A stretch of DNA of 64,000 bases from Thiobacillus sp. (GCA_030679915.1 JAUXRY010000005.1:1-64000); one strand, 5' to 3'. Shown: positions 33,598-43,186, numbered from the stretch's first letter. The notes: generated by a model from the letters alone, not told the origin. Translations and numbers: made by a program.

Positions 33598-33843
33598 TTA
33601 TCGTCCGGAAATCACCTTGCTGATGCGTTGATGCGCTTTCGTCGATAACGGATGGGCTGCCCCGGTTGTATCGTGAAGGCTCGATTGGCGCAGCAAGCGC
33701 CGCATCTGCCGAATCTGGGTTTCGAAACGTCGGCAGTTGATGCACATCCACACGTGCATGCGCAGGCCCAAGCTCTCGAAAAGCCCCAGGGTGCGATCCT
33801 GGCTTTCTGATACCAGGTGGCTTGCGCCTTGGCATGTCAGCAT
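33598..33843 (-). CDS. Zinc-finger (zf-HC2) anti-sigma-like protein
   Basis: 81 residues. The N-terminal LTCQGASHLVSESQDR and the H-x3-C-x2-C motif in HVWMCINCRRFETQIRQM match the small zf-HC2 anti-sigma family that commonly precedes HvfA-type or DUF692-linked metallophore genes and is encoded just after an ECF sigma factor. Here no sigma factor gene precedes it, so it would be an orphan. It is on the same strand as, and 128 bp upstream of, the precursor gene. Metal or redox sensing through the zinc site is known for the family and is inferred here. Confidence 0.75.
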   Translation of the reverse strand: MLTCQGASHLVSESQDRTLGLFESLGLRMHVWMCINCRRFETQIRQMRRLLRQSSLHDTTGAAHPLSTKAHQRISKVISGR

Positions 33844-33881
33844 TTTTTCACCCGGGCACGCCCGGCTCCTGTCTGTTATCG
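33837..33881 (-). pseudogene. Possible 3' remnant of an ECF sigma factor gene
   Basis: Directly upstream of the anti-sigma start the minus strand reads TGAGRARVKKC and then a stop that overlaps the anti-sigma ATG (ATGCTGA). ECF sigma genes usually end in a basic RARxxL-like helix and overlap their anti-sigma gene just like this. Only about a dozen codons remain before an in-frame stop. This is a weak, context-based call. Confidence 0.3.
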
Positions 33882-34103
33882 AGACACTGAGGAGATCACA
33901 ACAGATTCCATTTCAGCGTTGTACCCCCATTCGTCGGTGGGATCTGTGCTTCCTTACAGCGTGTGGACTGTTTTTTCGACGGGATACGACAGTGCGCTCA
34001 GTGTGTGCCGCTTGGGTCTGGGTGAAACCGGTCTATATCTATTGGTGTAAGGCAGATGCCTTAATATCGACCAATCACATTCAATTTTATGAAAGGAACC
34101 AAC

Positions 34104-34553
34104 ATGTCCAGGATTGCCATGGTTGTTTTGTCGGCCGCTCTTCTTGTTTCGCCAGTGTATGGAGCAAGCAAATTGATATCCGTACCCAGTGCTCAATCGG
34201 CGAAGGTGACGCTGGATAAACTTGAAGCGCTTGCACAGGCCCGTGGTCTGAAAGTATTTGCACGCATCGATCACACAGCGGGCGCACAAAGCATTGGAGA
34301 AAAGCTGCGCCCCACCGAGCTTATGATCATGGGCAATCCAAAAGGCGGCACCCCTTTGATGCAATGCAATCAAGCCTATGGCATCGATTTGCCGCTTCAT
34401 GTGCTGGCCTGGGAAGATGCAGCGGGTAAAAGTTGGTTGAGTTACAAGGATCTGTCCAAGCTCGGCAACAAACATGCAGACGACAGTTGTGATGCTGCGC
34501 TCAAGCGGTTGACCGGAGCGCTAGAAGGATTGGTGACTGAGGCCGCCAAGTAA
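34104..34553 (+). CDS. DUF302 domain periplasmic protein
   Basis: 149 residues from ATG 34104, chosen for the AAAGGA 7 nt upstream. A signal peptide (ending near VSPVYGA) precedes a DUF302 domain: KVTLDKLEALAQARGLKVFARIDH, LRPTELMIMGNPKGGTPLMQ and GIDLPLHVLAWED. The fold is small alpha/beta; its function is unknown although it often appears with sulfur- or metal-related genes. It ends in DDSCDAALKRLTGAL. It stands alone between the metallophore remnant and rhlE. Confidence 0.85.
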   Translation: MSRIAMVVLSAALLVSPVYGASKLISVPSAQSAKVTLDKLEALAQARGLKVFARIDHTAGAQSIGEKLRPTELMIMGNPKGGTPLMQCNQAYGIDLPLHVLAWEDAAGKSWLSYKDLSKLGNKHADDSCDAALKRLTGALEGLVTEAAK

Positions 34554-34837
34554 TCATCTTGAGCCGCTGCCGGGGTGGGCCGGACTCACGTCCACTCCGG
34601 ATAGGGTTTACAGGCAATGGGGTGATTAGTCTGTCTGGAATTGTGTCCGCCTCACCCATGCCTGGTTTGTTAACTGGAATAGAAATGCATTGCTGCACGC
34701 AACAGCAGTCGGTATAGTGCGGCCTCCCGCACCCAACCAATCGGTGCGCGGTTCTTTCACCCCCGATCTTACGATCCACTATTCGTCTGCCTCGATTGGT
34801 ATCACTGCATAAGTGACAGGCCGTCGCAGGAAACCAC

Positions 34838-36253
34838 ATGACTACTGAAACAACTTTGTCCAGCCCGGACTTTACTGGGCTAGGCCTGTCCGATCCCATT
34901 TTGCGTGCGATTGCCGAAGCTGGCTACACCACGCCCACCCCGATTCAGGCGCAGGCGATTCCGCAAGTGCTGGCAGGCGGCGATCTGCTCGCCGCCGCAC
35001 AAACCGGAACCGGCAAGACCGCCGGCTTCACGCTGCCGATCCTGCATCAACTGTCGACGCGTGCCGTGCAAGCGCCCAAGCCGGGCCGCCCGCGCTGCCT
35101 GATCCTGGTGCCTACGCGCGAACTCGCCGCGCAGGTTGAAGAATCGGTCAAGACCTACGGCAAATACCTGAACCTCACCTCAATGGTGATGTTCGGTGGT
35201 GTCAACATCAACCCACAGTTCAAGGCGCTGAGGTCGCGCCTTGATATTCTGGTCGCCACCCCGGGTCGTCTGCTCGATCACATGGGACAAAAAACGGTGG
35301 ATTTGTCCGGTGTTGAGATGCTGGTGCTCGACGAAGCTGACCGCATGCTCGACATGGGCTTCATTCGCGACATCAAGAAAGTGCTTGCCGTGGTGCCCAA
35401 GCAGCGCCAGACCCTGCTGTTCTCGGCGACCTTCTCCGACGAGATCAAGACCCTGGCCAACAGCCTGCTGCGTAACCCGGGTTGCATTGAAGTGGCACGC
35501 CGTAATACCACGGTGGAGATCATCGAGCAGACGCTGCACCGGGTGCCACAGGCACACAAGCGCGACCTACTCGCACACCTGATCAATCATCATGACTGGC
35601 AGCAGGTGCTGGTGTTCACCCGCACCAAACACGGCGCCAACAAACTGGCTGAAAAACTGATCAAGGATGGCATCACCGCCGCCGCGATCCACGGCAACAA
35701 GAGCCAGTCTGCACGCACTAAAGCGCTGGCCAGCTTCAAGGATGGCAGCGTGCGCGTGCTGGTCGCGACCGACATTGCTGCGCGCGGCATCGACATCGAT
35801 CAGCTGCCCCAAGTGGTCAATTTCGAATTGCCCAACGTGGCGGAAGATTACGTGCACCGTATTGGCCGCACCGGCCGTGCGGGCAGCACAGGTTCGGCGC
35901 TGTCGCTGGTGGATGACGAAGAGCTGAGCTATTTGCGCGACATCGAAAAACTGATCAAGCGCTCGATCGTTCGCGTGGAAATCGAACCGGGTTTTGTTCC
36001 GCCCGCCAAGGCCGATCTGATGTCCGAGGAGCGTCCTCCGCGTCCGCCGCAAGGACGTGGTGGACGCGGTCAGGGCCAGAATGCACGCCAGCCGCAATCG
36101 GGTAACCGCAATGCGTCGGGCCGTGCATCGCAAGGCCAGGCAACGACTGCAGGTGCGGGTACCAAACCCACCCCAAGCCGGGCTGCCCAGCCGCGCAAGC
36201 CGCGTCCGCAGGCTTCATTGTCGTCAGCCAAACCGGGTTCGCGCGGCCACTAA
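34838..36253 (+). CDS. rhlE: DEAD-box RNA helicase RhlE
   Basis: 471 residues. All helicase motifs are visible: the Q-motif [14 protein letters not shown], motif I AQTGTGKT, Ia [26 protein letters not shown], and in domain 2 ARGIDI and [11 protein letters not shown] low-complexity basic tail ([13 protein letters not shown] and following) occupies the last 90 residues, as in RhlE proteins, where it assists RNA binding. It unwinds RNA in ribosome assembly and mRNA turnover. The 284-bp upstream spacer is long enough for a cold-inducible leader, but no specific element was recognised. Confidence 0.94.
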   Translation: MTTETTLSSPDFTGLGLSDPILRAIAEAGYTTPTPIQAQAIPQVLAGGDLLAAAQTGTGKTAGFTLPILHQLSTRAVQAPKPGRPRCLILVPTRELAAQVEESVKTYGKYLNLTSMVMFGGVNINPQFKALRSRLDILVATPGRLLDHMGQKTVDLSGVEMLVLDEADRMLDMGFIRDIKKVLAVVPKQRQTLLFSATFSDEIKTLANSLLRNPGCIEVARRNTTVEIIEQTLHRVPQAHKRDLLAHLINHHDWQQVLVFTRTKHGANKLAEKLIKDGITAAAIHGNKSQSARTKALASFKDGSVRVLVATDIAARGIDIDQLPQVVNFELPNVAEDYVHRIGRTGRAGSTGSALSLVDDEELSYLRDIEKLIKRSIVRVEIEPGFVPPAKADLMSEERPPRPPQGRGGRGQGQNARQPQSGNRNASGRASQGQATTAGAGTKPTPSRAAQPRKPRPQASLSSAKPGSRGH

Positions 36254-36309
36254 CACCGCATCCATGGCGGCGCCTGTGTCGGGTTGCTGCTGACGCGCAG
36301 GTTTTAGAG

Positions 36310-36347
36310 CGTGGTTGTTACCGACATACATGTCGGTAACAACCACG
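36310..36347. repeat. 18-bp perfect inverted repeat between rhlE and the methyltransferase gene
   Basis: CGTGGTTGTTACCGACAT and ATGTCGGTAACAACCACG are separated by only AC. The RNA would form an almost unbroken 18-bp hairpin. It lacks a T-tract, so it is not a classic terminator. It sits 29 bp upstream of the next start codon and could affect its translation. Confidence 0.75.
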
Positions 36348-36376
36348 GCCTCCCATTTACTGGGAGAATTGCCGCC

Positions 36377-37882
36377 ATGGACACCCTCGCCAGCTACGAC
36401 GAACTGCCTTACGACAGCCTGCCGCTGCCCGAAACCCAGCCGGATTTTCTGGCGGCGGTGGCCCGGTTGCATGGCTTTGATGCACCCGACCCAACGCGTG
36501 CGCGCATCCTCGAACTGGGGTGCGCGCAGGGTGGCAACCTGATTCCCCTGGCGTGGCGCTGGCCCCAATCCGAATGTGTGGGCGTGGAGTTGTCGCGCGT
36601 GCAGGCGGAGAGGGGCACCCAGTTCATCCAGCAGTTGGGCATTTCCAACGTCCGCATCCAGCATGGCGACCTGGCAGACTTGCCCGGCGATCTGGGCATA
36701 TTCGATTACATCATCGCGCACGGCGTGTATTCCTGGGTGCCGCCTTCGGTGCAGCAGGCGTTGCTCGACGTCTGTCACCGTCATCTGTCGCCGCATGGCA
36801 TGGCGTACATCAGCTTCAACGTCACGGCCGGTTGGGTGCCGCTACAGCCGTTGCGCAACGCGCTGATCGAACGCACTGCCACCGACCTGCCGGCGCCCGC
36901 GCGTTATCAACAGGCGCTGCGCGTGTTGAACGAACTTGAAGCCGAGTGGAACGATCCGGTATTGAGAAAGGAAATCGCCTTTCTCAAGACCGCGGCGCCG
37001 TCGTATCTGTTTCACGAATACCTCGCCGACTTCAACACGCCCGTCAGCTTCGGTGAATTTGCCATGCAGCTCGAATCGCATGATTTGCGTTACCTCGGTG
37101 AAGCCGGGCCGCGCCACGCCGTGGTCGAACTCGAAGACACCTGGGGACTGACGCCGGAAGGCATGGCCGGGCGCTGGCAGGATGCCGAGTCGGCGCTGGA
37201 CGAAGCGCACGCCATCCGTTTTAGACGTGCGCTGATCGCGCGCGCCGACGCCCCCTGCGCACAGCCCCCACAAGCCGGGAACTTGAGCCACCTGGCGTTT
37301 TATACCGACCTGCAAAGCGACGACGAAATCGACCTTGAAAACGCAAGCGAGCAACGCTTCATCAACCCTGCAGGCAACACCTTTCCGGTCGCGCAGCCGG
37401 CGATGAAGGCCGCCGTAATGGCCCTCTCGATGGCTTATCCAAATGCGCTGGCGTATCCGGATTTGCTGATGGCAGTCCGGCAGGTAATGGCCGAATTCGG
37501 CGCGTCAAACCCTGTCGATGAAGCCCTGTTCCGCAACGCACTGTTTCAACTGGTAGCGGCGCATGGCGTGATGCCCTGCATCCGCGCAGGTTCGGCTGCG
37601 GGGAGCCCCGGCGAATATCCATGCGCGCAGACGCTGGCCCGATTGCAGGCGCGTTCGCCCGGCTGGATGGTCAGCTGCCTGCGCCACACCACCCTGGATC
37701 TCGACGCGGCCGCGTGCAAACTGCTGGGTTTGCTGGACGGCAGCCACACCGTCGACGAACTCGACGCACTCATGCAGGCCACATTGGCCGAGATGGGCGT
37801 GGAGCAATCGCTTGAGCATGTTAGCGAACGCACGAACCAGCAAATGTGGTTGTTTGCTCGCCAGGGTTTGCTGGTGAAGTAG
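36377..37882 (+). CDS. Class I SAM-dependent methyltransferase with regulatory domain
   Basis: 501 residues from ATG 36377. The SAM-binding motif I is ARILELGCAQGGNLIPLA, followed by ECVGVELSRVQAE (motif II acidic residue) and DLPGDLGIFDYIIAHGVYSWV. The second half contains the 'methyltransferase regulatory domain' (from LRNALI through PSYLFHEYLADFNTPVSF) and a C-terminal winged-helix-like end (LGLLDGSHTVDELDALM). The substrate is unknown. The start at 36377 begins the conserved MDTLASYDELPYDS. An inverted repeat immediately upstream may form a hairpin in its leader. Confidence 0.85.
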   Translation: MDTLASYDELPYDSLPLPETQPDFLAAVARLHGFDAPDPTRARILELGCAQGGNLIPLAWRWPQSECVGVELSRVQAERGTQFIQQLGISNVRIQHGDLADLPGDLGIFDYIIAHGVYSWVPPSVQQALLDVCHRHLSPHGMAYISFNVTAGWVPLQPLRNALIERTATDLPAPARYQQALRVLNELEAEWNDPVLRKEIAFLKTAAPSYLFHEYLADFNTPVSFGEFAMQLESHDLRYLGEAGPRHAVVELEDTWGLTPEGMAGRWQDAESALDEAHAIRFRRALIARADAPCAQPPQAGNLSHLAFYTDLQSDDEIDLENASEQRFINPAGNTFPVAQPAMKAAVMALSMAYPNALAYPDLLMAVRQVMAEFGASNPVDEALFRNALFQLVAAHGVMPCIRAGSAAGSPGEYPCAQTLARLQARSPGWMVSCLRHTTLDLDAAACKLLGLLDGSHTVDELDALMQATLAEMGVEQSLEHVSERTNQQMWLFARQGLLVK

Positions 37883-38427
37883 GGGAGGGATGGGGGGGCT
37901 ATGTGGACGTCGGGTGAATTCGATATCCAGGTGGCTTTGGATGACTTGGTTCGTCCAAAGCGGACTGTCAACACGTTTGCCGAAAGGTCCGGTTATCAGC
38001 CTAAGCGATCTTATGCCCAGCAAGCCAAGTACATCCACTATGGGCGGATGACCGGTCATTCTTGGATCATTAACGCCGAGTGTCCGTTTCAGTTTCTGTG
38101 AATGCGTACTACCGACCCATGAGCGTTATTCCTTCTGAATATCTGAACGGCTGAAAAGTAGCTGAAGCAGACTCTCATGCTCGATCAGAGTACTGGAGCT
38201 GTCGGCCTGGACTGTATGAACACTCAAAATTTGAGCAAATCAGGGGAGGACTGACCCAACATACCCAAAATAAAATAAGTTGAATGTAGTGCGTTTCAAG
38301 AGGTTTGAATCGTCCCTGGTAGAAGCTGACCTTCATCGATGCTTGGTCATTGGCAGGAACTCGGCCTCACCGTTCATTCGAATCTTTGATGCACGGGTAA
38401 ATCAGGATTGCCGAGGCGAATATGCGA
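37883..38427. other. Spacer with no supported gene
   Basis: About 545 bp between convergent genes. A 66-codon frame at 37901-38101 has no ribosome-binding site or known domain and is not called. I see no repeats or RNA structure worth naming. Confidence 0.5.
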
Positions 38428-40239
38428 TTATTTTTTTGCCAGTACTGGATGCCCAAAGTAATAGCCTTGTGCCCAGTCTATTTCCAAGTCACAGAGAATG
38501 TCAGCGGTATCCGCATCTTCGACAAACTCGGCAATCGTGGTCAACTGTAGATCTTTCGCAATATCACTAATCCGTTTGACAATTTGCCTGACGCGTTTGT
38601 CTTTTACCTGCTTAATGAGGCTGCCTTCAATTTTCAAGAATGAAACAGGCAGATCAGCCAGATACTGGAATGAAGAATATCCACTACCAAAATCATCAAT
38701 GGCCAAACGCATTCCAAAATCAAGGAAAGGCGCAAGCTTGGCTTTGACTGCGTGTGCATCGCCGAGCAATTGTCTTTCTGTAATTTCCAGCACCAGCGGT
38801 TTGGTGAGGCCCATATCCATTCCGCACGATATGCACGCTGCCTGAGCTTCTGCAAATAAATCCTGAATCAACTCCTGATGCAGCAACAGGTCCGCTGAGA
38901 TATTTACGAAATGCGCAATACTTGGGCCATTGCTAGCAATATTGGCTGCACAGTGGCGCATGGTCTGTTTAATGATCTGGTAATCGACAAGGTGTGTGAG
39001 TTGCATCTCCATTGCCGCCGAAATAAAGTCGGTAGCCGCAATCACATTCCCGGACTCGTCAATTAACCGGGCCAATGCTTCTTCAGCAACCGGCAATCTG
39101 GTTTGCAGGTCTACTATCAGCTGATAGGCTGGCACCAGCCTGTTGTTTTCTATTGCGGTGTTCAGTTTACCCGCGATGGAATAAACCTCTCGCTTATCCT
39201 TGGCGGCCACCACACGATTTCGTCCGGATTTTTTGGCTTCATAAAGTGCAGCATCTGCTGCCTTGATTAGGAAGTCTGGTGTATCGCCGTCTCGCGGATA
39301 ACTGGCAATCCCGATACTTGAGGATGTCCTGACCTTTTGAGTATTGAACTCAATTGAGAATTCCTCGATTGCGACCCTCAGCCGCTCAGCGATCACAAGC
39401 GCATCATGCTCATTGGTGTCCGGCAGGATAGCCATAAATTCCTCGCCACCCCATCGGCTCAGCCAATCACTCGTGCGTAGGGTTTGCTTTGCAATTTCAC
39501 TGATCCCGAGAAGAAACTTATCTCCGAGGTCATGACCGTAATTGTCATTGAGCATTTTGAATCGATCCAGATCAAGCAGAATCACGCCGAAAGGTTTTTC
39601 TGATCTTTTTGCGTAGGCATAAACACGATCGATAACTTCTTGCAATGCCCTTCGATTAAGAAGATTGGTCAAAGGATCGATTGAAGCTATTTCTTTTAGC
39701 GAGATTTTCAACCGGGCTTGATCCAAGGCCACGGTAGCTAACTGAGCAAAAGCAATAAAAGGCTCGATCCCGATCTGATCAAAGTAATCCTTCGCATCCA
39801 CAAAAATCACAATCAGCCCTCTGAAGGGATGATTCGGGTCCCCAATCGGTAAGGTCAGTCCTTCCTGGAAACCGTATCGAATCGCATTTTCGCGCCAAAT
39901 ACCGAAACTCGAATCAGCTTTGACTTGTACCAGAACAGGTTCATTTTTTGCCAAGGAACGCCTGGCAGGGCCTTTCATCGCTTCCGGAGAAAGATCAATC
40001 ACCAAATTCCGGGTATATCCAGACGATTTTCCAACGGAGTAAGAGGGGGTGATCGTTTCAGAACCGGGATTACCCAGGTACATCCATGCCAGACAAATAC
40101 GCTCAGTTGACGCCACTAATGCATCGCAGGCCGCACGCAGTACTTCATCGGGCGTATTGCCCTGAGCCAAGCTTTTGGTAGCCGTTAAAAGGGCTTTGTA
40201 TATGGACAACTGTTCTTCAGCGAATGCCATTTTAGCCAT
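38428..40239 (-). CDS. GAF-GGDEF-EAL cyclic-di-GMP protein
   Basis: 603 residues. A GAF-like sensor occupies residues about 20-190 (TPDEVLRAACDALVAST, LTLPIGDPNHPFRGLIVIFV). A GGDEF domain follows (SIDPLTNLLNRRALQEV, LLDLDRFKMLNDNYGHDLGD, active-site RWGGEEF), intact for diguanylate cyclase activity. The EAL domain starts near residue 385 with EEALARL, then NISADLL, LEITERQL, IDDFGSGYSSF, KIEGSLI (usually KID) and IAEFVED. Both activities are possible; the KIE change may weaken the phosphodiesterase. No neighbour suggests the signal. The plus-strand spacer downstream is empty. Confidence 0.9.
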   Translation of the reverse strand: MAKMAFAEEQLSIYKALLTATKSLAQGNTPDEVLRAACDALVASTERICLAWMYLGNPGSETITPSYSVGKSSGYTRNLVIDLSPEAMKGPARRSLAKNEPVLVQVKADSSFGIWRENAIRYGFQEGLTLPIGDPNHPFRGLIVIFVDAKDYFDQIGIEPFIAFAQLATVALDQARLKISLKEIASIDPLTNLLNRRALQEVIDRVYAYAKRSEKPFGVILLDLDRFKMLNDNYGHDLGDKFLLGISEIAKQTLRTSDWLSRWGGEEFMAILPDTNEHDALVIAERLRVAIEEFSIEFNTQKVRTSSSIGIASYPRDGDTPDFLIKAADAALYEAKKSGRNRVVAAKDKREVYSIAGKLNTAIENNRLVPAYQLIVDLQTRLPVAEEALARLIDESGNVIAATDFISAAMEMQLTHLVDYQIIKQTMRHCAANIASNGPSIAHFVNISADLLLHQELIQDLFAEAQAACISCGMDMGLTKPLVLEITERQLLGDAHAVKAKLAPFLDFGMRLAIDDFGSGYSSFQYLADLPVSFLKIEGSLIKQVKDKRVRQIVKRISDIAKDLQLTTIAEFVEDADTADILCDLEIDWAQGYYFGHPVLAKK

Positions 40240-40859
40240 GCTGCCAGTTTAGGGCATTTGAAGATGCGGCGTGAAAATGGTGTACTGGGTATTGGACCAT
40301 CATCCCGGGGGGATTCAGAAGCATGGCCAAACTTTTCATGTTGTGAATCCAGTACCCAAGTTGCCCACATAACGCCCATTTTTTCATATGACCCTGCTCG
40401 CGTGAGGATGATGGAGTACGTATGATCATGGTCGACAATAATGTAAGTTTTGAACAATCATGCCCCATGCAAAACTCATCATGGGCAGTCACTTTTCGGC
40501 ATTTAGACGCCAAGACTCTTCGCCTTAATGGCCCGCGTTGAATAGTCCGTTTCGAATGTTATAGGTCTTTAAGTTTTTAGATTGAGCACGTTATGTGCCA
40601 ACAAAGGATTCCGCGGCAAGGCTAGCGAATGTTTGAATGCAGAGCGCCTGGCGTCAAGTGGATTTAAGGAATGAGGCGAAACCTGGTCACTGATGTCGGA
40701 ATGCTGGCAGCCGTCACGGTAGCGTCAGGTGACCACCAGAAAACAGGATCTGGTCTGCAGATATGACATGGCTGTCGCTTAGCATCTCGTAGCAGAAAGC
40801 GCCAATTCAGCATATTTGAAGACGGATGTTGATGAATGTCCAAATATGTTGAGGCTTGA
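40240..40859. other. Spacer between the GGDEF-EAL gene and the IS30 fragment
   Basis: About 620 bp with no supported gene. Short open frames lack ribosome-binding sites and recognisable motifs. It lies next to an IS30 fragment, so it may include decayed insertion sequence. Confidence 0.45.
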
Positions 40860-41189
40860 CTGATCAAGAATGTTCGCAAGCTGCCACAGGAACGCTACAA
40901 ATCGCTAACCTGGGATCGAGGTACCGAGATGGCCAGACATAAGCACTTTACGTTGGCGACGGACATACAGGTCTATTTCTGTGACCCTCGGAGTCCTTGG
41001 CAGCGTGGGACCAATGAAAATACGAATGGGCTACTGCGACAGTATTTCCCCAAGGGAACCGATATTTCAACCTACTCGCAAGCCAAGCTCAATGCCATCG
41101 CGAGGAAATTGAATGAGCGCCTTAGGAAAACACTAAACTACGCAACACCCGCCGAACGATTTCACCAATCCGTTGCGTCGATCGGTTGA
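40860..41189 (+). pseudogene. IS30-family transposase, C-terminal fragment
   Basis: The last 100 or so codons of an IS30 transposase: KLPQERYKSLTWDRGTEMAR, then FCDPRSPWQRGTNENTNG and NERLRKTLNYATPAERFHQ. It carries the second DDE aspartate region and final glutamate, but everything upstream of the in-frame stop at 40857 is missing. It differs at many positions from the intact copy at the left edge (WQRGINENTNG), so it comes from another IS30 subgroup. Its stop is followed by the string ATCGGTTGAATCCGC that also occurs at 1321. Confidence 0.88.
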
Positions 41190-41335
41190 ATCCGCCAGCT
41201 CATAGCGGACGTGTTTGCCGTGCTGGGAGTAAGACCGCTTAGGCCGAACACCAGACGTCGTGGTGCCTACTCTAGCGGGCCGCTCAGGGTCGACCCAGAC
41301 TGTCCAGAATCCTCAGCCGTCATGCACATTCGCCC

Positions 41336-41980
41336 TCAGCCTTTGATGACAACAGGCTTCCCCCCGCTTCGCCACACCGGATGCTTCAGCATGACGGCGG
41401 TAAACAGGGCTGAGTTGATGAGCGCTTTGCTCCAGTTACGCAGCTTTGGGTAGGACGACTGGTCAAACCATGCTTGATCCACGCCCGCGAATTGCCGGAT
41501 GAAAGGTAAAACTACGGCGTCAGCGATGGACGGCCGGTCGCCTGATAAAAAGGCGCTTGTATGCAGGTGGTTTTCCAGTTGCTGCAGAAATGGCTCAGCT
41601 TCGGTTCGGTAATGGCTTTGCGGGTGTTCGGGGTGGCGGTCGGCGTATTTGTAGCGATCCAGTGCGGCCTTGAAGCTGCCGTCGTTGATGTTCACCAGCG
41701 CTGCTGCTACTTCGACATGGCGGCCATCATCGCCAAGCCAGTTGTCCGGGTCGTGCTGCTTGAGCGCCCATTGCATGATGTCCCAGCTTTCGTCGATGAC
41801 TTGTCCATCCGGCAGCACCAGCACGGGCACGCTGCCTTTGGGCGATGCGGCCAGCATGGCGGCGGGCTTGTCGCGTAGCTGGATTTCACGCAGTTCGTAG
41901 GGGGTTACGCCGGCATGCAGGGCGAGGCGAGCGCGGATGGCGTAGGGGCAGCGTCTGAACGAATAAAGGATAGGAAGCAT
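41336..41980 (-). CDS. Glutathione S-transferase family protein
   Basis: 214 residues from ATG 41980. The N-terminal thioredoxin-like GST domain starts LYSFRRCPYAIRARLAL, with a Cys-Pro in the position of the catalytic residue (beta/omega-like class), then KGSVPVLVLPDG and VIDESWDIMQWAL (GSH-binding region). The helical C-terminal domain contains DRPSIADAVVLPFIRQFAGV. Substrate and partner are unknown; glutathionyl reduction is a family-level inference. It stands alone, divergent from the tandem thioredoxin gene. Confidence 0.9.
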   Translation of the reverse strand: MLPILYSFRRCPYAIRARLALHAGVTPYELREIQLRDKPAAMLAASPKGSVPVLVLPDGQVIDESWDIMQWALKQHDPDNWLGDDGRHVEVAAALVNINDGSFKAALDRYKYADRHPEHPQSHYRTEAEPFLQQLENHLHTSAFLSGDRPSIADAVVLPFIRQFAGVDQAWFDQSSYPKLRNWSKALINSALFTAVMLKHPVWRSGGKPVVIKG

Positions 41981-42109
41981 GGTCAATAATTTAACCCTGT
42001 TTCAGGGGCCGGCGGCCGATTTTTCCGCGTGTGCATGATTGGGCCATTGGGTATAAAGTTAACGAGGGTACGGTTCGTTATCCATATAGATGGGCAATCT
42101 GGAGATGTC

Positions 42110-43186
42110 ATGATTTCACATTCCATGCAGTGGCCTCATTCTCTGAAGTGGTTCGCGTTTGTCATGCTGCTGTTTGCCGGGTTTGCTGAGGCAGCCGGGA
42201 AGCAGGGCGCCTATTATGGTGCGAAGCAAACCGAATATCCCAGCTGGTTCAAGGAAAGCTTTCTGAATTTACGGGAAGATATCGCCGAAGCTCAGTCCAG
42301 AAACAAACGGGTGATGATCATGTTCACCCAGGATAACTGCCCGTATTGCCATGCGTTGGTTAACCGCAACATGGCGCAGAAAGACATTGAAACCTATCTT
42401 CGACATCATTTTGATGTGATCGCCATCAATATGTGGGGCGACCGCGAGGTGATTTCGCTCGATAACAAACGGATGTCGGAAAAACAGTTTGCTACCAGTC
42501 TGAAGGTGCAATACACCCCGAGCCTGTTGTTTTTTGATGAAGCAGGGCAAACCGTATTGCGTCTGGATGGTTTCATTCAGCCTAACCGTTTTAAAACGGC
42601 GCTTGAATTTGTGGCGCAGCGCAAAGAAAAAGAAATCAGTTACCGCGATTACGCAGCGGCCAACCAGCCACCAGCCACGGGCGGGGAATTGATCGACGAG
42701 CCATTTTTCAAGCGCCCGCCCTTTAACCTGACGCGTAAAGGCAGCAAGGCCAAACCGGTGGCCGTCTTTTTTGAGCAGCGTGATTGCCCCAGTTGCCACG
42801 AGCTGCACACCCAGGTGCTGCCGGACAAGGAAACGCGAGACGTGCTGGCTCAGTTTGACGTGATCCAGCTCAACATTTGGGCGGATACGCCGGTGGTGAC
42901 GCCGCAGGGAAAGGTCACCACTGCACGCGACTGGGCCAGGGAGCTGGACGTGAAATATGCGCCCTCCATTGTGGTGTTCAACAACAAGGGCAAGGAGATC
43001 ATTCGCTCCGAGGCCTTCTTCAAGGTGTTTCATACCCAGGGCATCCTGACCTACGTGTCGAGCGGGGCCTATGAAACGGAACCGAGCCTGCAGCGCTATT
43101 TGTCGGCCAAGGCGGAGCACATGCGCGAGCAGGGCCGTGACGTGGATATCTGGCGCATGGCGGATGAGCCTGCGGGCAAGCGCTAG
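42110..43186 (+). CDS. Periplasmic protein with two thioredoxin domains, SoxW-like
   Basis: 358 residues from ATG 42110 (GGAGA upstream). A signal peptide ending near FAGFAEAA is followed by two tandem thioredoxin-like domains. The first has FTQDNCPYCHALV (CPYC) and the second FFEQRDCPSCHELH (CPSC); each is followed by a cis-Pro segment, VQYTPSLLFFDEAG and VKYAPSIVVFNNKG. This resembles SoxW/DsbE-like periplasmic thioredoxins that reduce Sox or cytochrome-maturation partners, but duplicated in one chain. It is separated by a terminator from the copper regulators. A single-gene unit is likely. Confidence 0.85.
   Translation: MISHSMQWPHSLKWFAFVMLLFAGFAEAAGKQGAYYGAKQTEYPSWFKESFLNLREDIAEAQSRNKRVMIMFTQDNCPYCHALVNRNMAQKDIETYLRHHFDVIAINMWGDREVISLDNKRMSEKQFATSLKVQYTPSLLFFDEAGQTVLRLDGFIQPNRFKTALEFVAQRKEKEISYRDYAAANQPPATGGELIDEPFFKRPPFNLTRKGSKAKPVAVFFEQRDCPSCHELHTQVLPDKETRDVLAQFDVIQLNIWADTPVVTPQGKVTTARDWARELDVKYAPSIVVFNNKGKEIIRSEAFFKVFHTQGILTYVSSGAYETEPSLQRYLSAKAEHMREQGRDVDIWRMADEPAGKR

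Noticed and set aside
36310-36347. Rho-independent terminator of rhlE.
   Set aside because: The stem is strong but it is followed by GCCTCCC rather than a T-tract, and the loop is only two bases.
37901-38101. A 66-codon open frame downstream of the methyltransferase gene.
   Set aside because: No ribosome-binding site, no recognisable domain, and it lies in a spacer with no coding signal.
42269-43120. A 283-codon antisense open frame opposite the tandem thioredoxin gene.
   Set aside because: The sense strand encodes clear CPYC/CPSC thioredoxin domains with a ribosome-binding site; the antisense frame has no domain.
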